Source of the DNA: Aquabacter sediminis
GTDB lineage: Bacteria; Pseudomonadota; Alphaproteobacteria; Rhizobiales; Xanthobacteraceae
NCBI RefSeq assembly: GCF_028863665.1
Contig: NZ_JARBFX010000005.1
Coordinates: 484,031 to 548,030, forward strand
Length of the DNA: 64,000 bases
Direction: 5' to 3'
Shown here: positions 62,573 to 64,000 of the stretch, piece after piece
Numbering within the stretch: position 1 is the first letter of the stretch
Layout of the letters: each line of letters opens with the position of its first letter
The notes under the pieces: model-generated
The model's input: only the letters and a program-made list of their open reading frames with translations
The model's database searches: none
Told to the model about the DNA's origin: nothing
Made by a program: the position numbers and the translations under genes

Positions 62573-63681
62573 CTTGGAACTGGACCCAGCACGGCTGGCC
62601 GCATTTTGCCTATGATCCGGTTGCCCTCGAACCGCTGGAGCGGCGGTTCCTGCTGCTGACCGGCGAGGTGATCGGCGCGGTCCGGCATGTGAGCGATGAC
62701 GAGCGGGACCTGCTGCGGATCGAACTCCTCAGTGACGAGGCCGTCAAGACCAGCGCGATTGAAGGAGAGACGCTGGATCGCCTCAGCGTGCAATCCTCTC
62801 TGCGCCGTCAGCTCGGCCTCGACACCGACAATCGCAACGTGAAGCCGAAAGAGCGGGGCATCGCAGAGATGATGGTCGATCTCTATCGGAGCTGGGCCGA
62901 TCCCCTCGACGGCGATACGCTGTTCCGCTGGCACCGCATGCTGATGGCGGACAGCTGGCACTTGGAGACGATCGGCGGATATCGTCGCCATGAAGACGCG
63001 ATGCAGATCGTATCCGGCCGCCAGGATCGGCCGACCGTGCATTTCGAGGCGCCGCCATCCTCTCGGGTTCCGGACGAGATGGCCGCCTATCTCACCTGGT
63101 TCAATGGCTCGGCCCCGAACGGCGACAATCCCCTGCCGGCACTCACCCGGGCCGGGATCGGCCATCTCTATTTCGAGAGCATCCATCCCTTCGAGGACGG
63201 AAACGGCCGCATCGGACGAACCGTCGCGGAAAAATCCCTCGCCCAGAACATCGGGCAACCGACGCTGATCGCGCTCGCCCATACCATAGAGCAGCATCGC
63301 AAGGCCTATTACGATCAGCTCGAGGTCCATCAGCGGACGCTCGATGTCACGGACTGGCTGGTCTATTTTGCCGAAACGATCATCGCGGCCCAGCAGACGA
63401 CGCTCGGCCGCGTCGCCTTCCATATCGCCAAGGCACATTTTTACGATCGCTTCCGCGACAAGCTGAACGAACGGCAGGAGAAGGTGATCGCCCGTCTCTT
63501 CCGTGAGGGCCCCGGCGGCTTCACGGGAGGCCTGAGCGCGGAGAACTACCTCGCGATCACCGGCACCTCGCGCCCCACCGCCACACGCGACCTACACGAT
63601 CTGGTCGAGAAAGGGGCACTGACCCGAACTGGCGAACGTCGCTACACGCGATACCACCTGAACCTGCAGAGTGCGGGCTGA
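62569..63681 (+). CDS. Fic family protein (DUF4172-Fic-winged helix, class II)
   Basis: 370 aa. The N-terminal DUF4172-type segment (1-80) contains the inhibitory helix motif TSAIEGE at 61-67, with E65 expected to block the ATP site. The Fic core has HPFEDGNGRIGR at 206-217, a full match to the catalytic motif, and the flap region near 155. The C-terminal 65 residues form a winged-helix domain (EKVIARLFREG, TGTSRPTATRDLHDLVEKGAL). The protein should transfer AMP from ATP to a hydroxyl of a target and be held in check intramolecularly. It is divergent from the broken HNH gene and followed by an IS element. Confidence 0.93.
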   Translation: MAWNWTQHGWPHFAYDPVALEPLERRFLLLTGEVIGAVRHVSDDERDLLRIELLSDEAVKTSAIEGETLDRLSVQSSLRRQLGLDTDNRNVKPKERGIAEMMVDLYRSWADPLDGDTLFRWHRMLMADSWHLETIGGYRRHEDAMQIVSGRQDRPTVHFEAPPSSRVPDEMAAYLTWFNGSAPNGDNPLPALTRAGIGHLYFESIHPFEDGNGRIGRTVAEKSLAQNIGQPTLIALAHTIEQHRKAYYDQLEVHQRTLDVTDWLVYFAETIIAAQQTTLGRVAFHIAKAHFYDRFRDKLNERQEKVIARLFREGPGGFTGGLSAENYLAITGTSRPTATRDLHDLVEKGALTRTGERRYTRYHLNLQSAG

Positions 63682-63807
63682 TTGTTGCGGGCGGCAACGT
63701 CAGTGGTGCAACCGCTTTGTCCTTTCGATCGCCCTTGGGGCATCCACTTCAAAGGATGCGCCAGTTGCGGACCTTGCCAAGAGCGGCTCTGAACGTCCGG
63801 TATGGGG

Positions 63808-64000
63808 CCGAGGCTGTGTGAAAACCCCTGATGATGCTATGATCTGGCACTGCTTCGGGGGTGCCAGATGGGACGTTTCGTTGAAGCTGCTGACCGCCAC
63901 CAAGCAAGCTTTTTGCCGACGTGCCTGGAAGACTATGTGGATGCAGACAACCCGGTCCGCATCATTGACGCCTTCGTCGATGAACTCGATCTGGCCGAAC
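63808..64000 (+). mobile_element. IS1182-like element, left end (continues past window)
   Basis: The left boundary is placed near GAGGCTGTGTGAAAAC at about 63810-63824, a sequence like the terminal repeats of this family; the exact edge is uncertain because the right end is outside the window. A 7-bp hairpin CTGGCAC/GTGCCAG (63844-63850 and 63861-63867) sits directly before the transposase start. Confidence 0.6.
63868..64000 (+). CDS. IS1182-family transposase, N-terminal fragment
   Basis: The frame begins at ATG 63868 (MGRFVEAADRHQASFLPTC) and continues through DNPVRIIDAFVDELDLAE to the window end. The NPVRxIDAFVDELDL block is the usual N-terminus of IS1182 transposases. The DDE residues lie beyond the window, so its integrity cannot be judged. 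Confidence 0.85.
   Translation, partial: MGRFVEAADRHQASFLPTCLEDYVDADNPVRIIDAFVDELDLAE

Overview
This is a high-GC window with dense, same-strand operons. Many genes overlap by 1, 4 or 8-11 nt, most often through ATGA or TGATG junctions. The gene families point to an alphaproteobacterium of the Xanthobacter/Azorhizobium/Starkeya type (Xanthobacteraceae). The strongest pointer is a complete acetone carboxylase locus (acxR divergent from acxABC, subunits of 717, 776 and 168 aa). A DUF1127 protein, Bug/TctC and Liv-type transporters and a tRNA-Gly-linked accessory region fit that assignment. The taxon is an inference from gene content.

Layout. 1-1453: end of a Tat-exported DUF1254 protein. 1594-4106: a compositionally foreign, AT-richer two-gene cassette: a DUF262 protein whose C-terminal DUF1524 nuclease motifs look eroded, overlapping a PIN_8-type nuclease gene. 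It resembles a defence or conflict module. 4203-14236 (minus): a catabolic operon with a Liv-type ABC transporter, an IclR regulator, an SCP-x-like thiolase, a DUF35 zinc-ribbon/OB protein, an ADP-forming-type acyl-CoA synthetase and a TctC binding protein. It is divergent from an SMP-30-like lactonase and a PRISE-like reductase (14525-16550). 16588-24066: acxR and acxABC, with a near-consensus sigma-54 promoter and an upstream palindrome.

24191-30220 (minus): a signalling operon of hybrid histidine kinase with three receivers, CheR, CheB and REC-GGDEF. 30496-33188: LysR regulator, DsbA-like isomerase, alpha/beta hydrolase. 33261-37015: SbcCD-like (YhaN/YhaO) pair. 37055-45295 (minus): a second Liv-type transporter in an operon with an M20 carbamoyl-amino-acid/allantoate-type amidohydrolase, an M81 (MlrC-like) protein and a GntR regulator.

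45500-56040: two divergent arms that together encode uptake and non-phosphorylative breakdown of a sugar or sugar acid: ABC importer, Gfo/Idh and SDR dehydrogenases, lactonase-like amidohydrolase, IlvD/Edd dehydratase, DapA-like aldolase and a GntR regulator. A 15-bp inverted repeat in the divergent promoter is a good operator candidate.

56055-64000: TfoX-N protein, a frameshifted SDR, a zinc alcohol dehydrogenase, tRNA-Gln(CTG), a DUF1127 protein, about 1.7 kb without a convincing gene but with an inverted pair of REP-like palindromes, then tRNA-Gly(GCC). After it comes an accessory segment: a structured repeat, a frameshifted HNH endonuclease, a class II Fic protein behind an unusual set of inverted repeats, and the start of an IS1182-type transposase cut by the window edge.

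The most interesting leads are the DUF262 (nuclease-dead)/PIN pair, the Fic leader repeats, the acx promoter architecture and the divergent sugar-acid operator.
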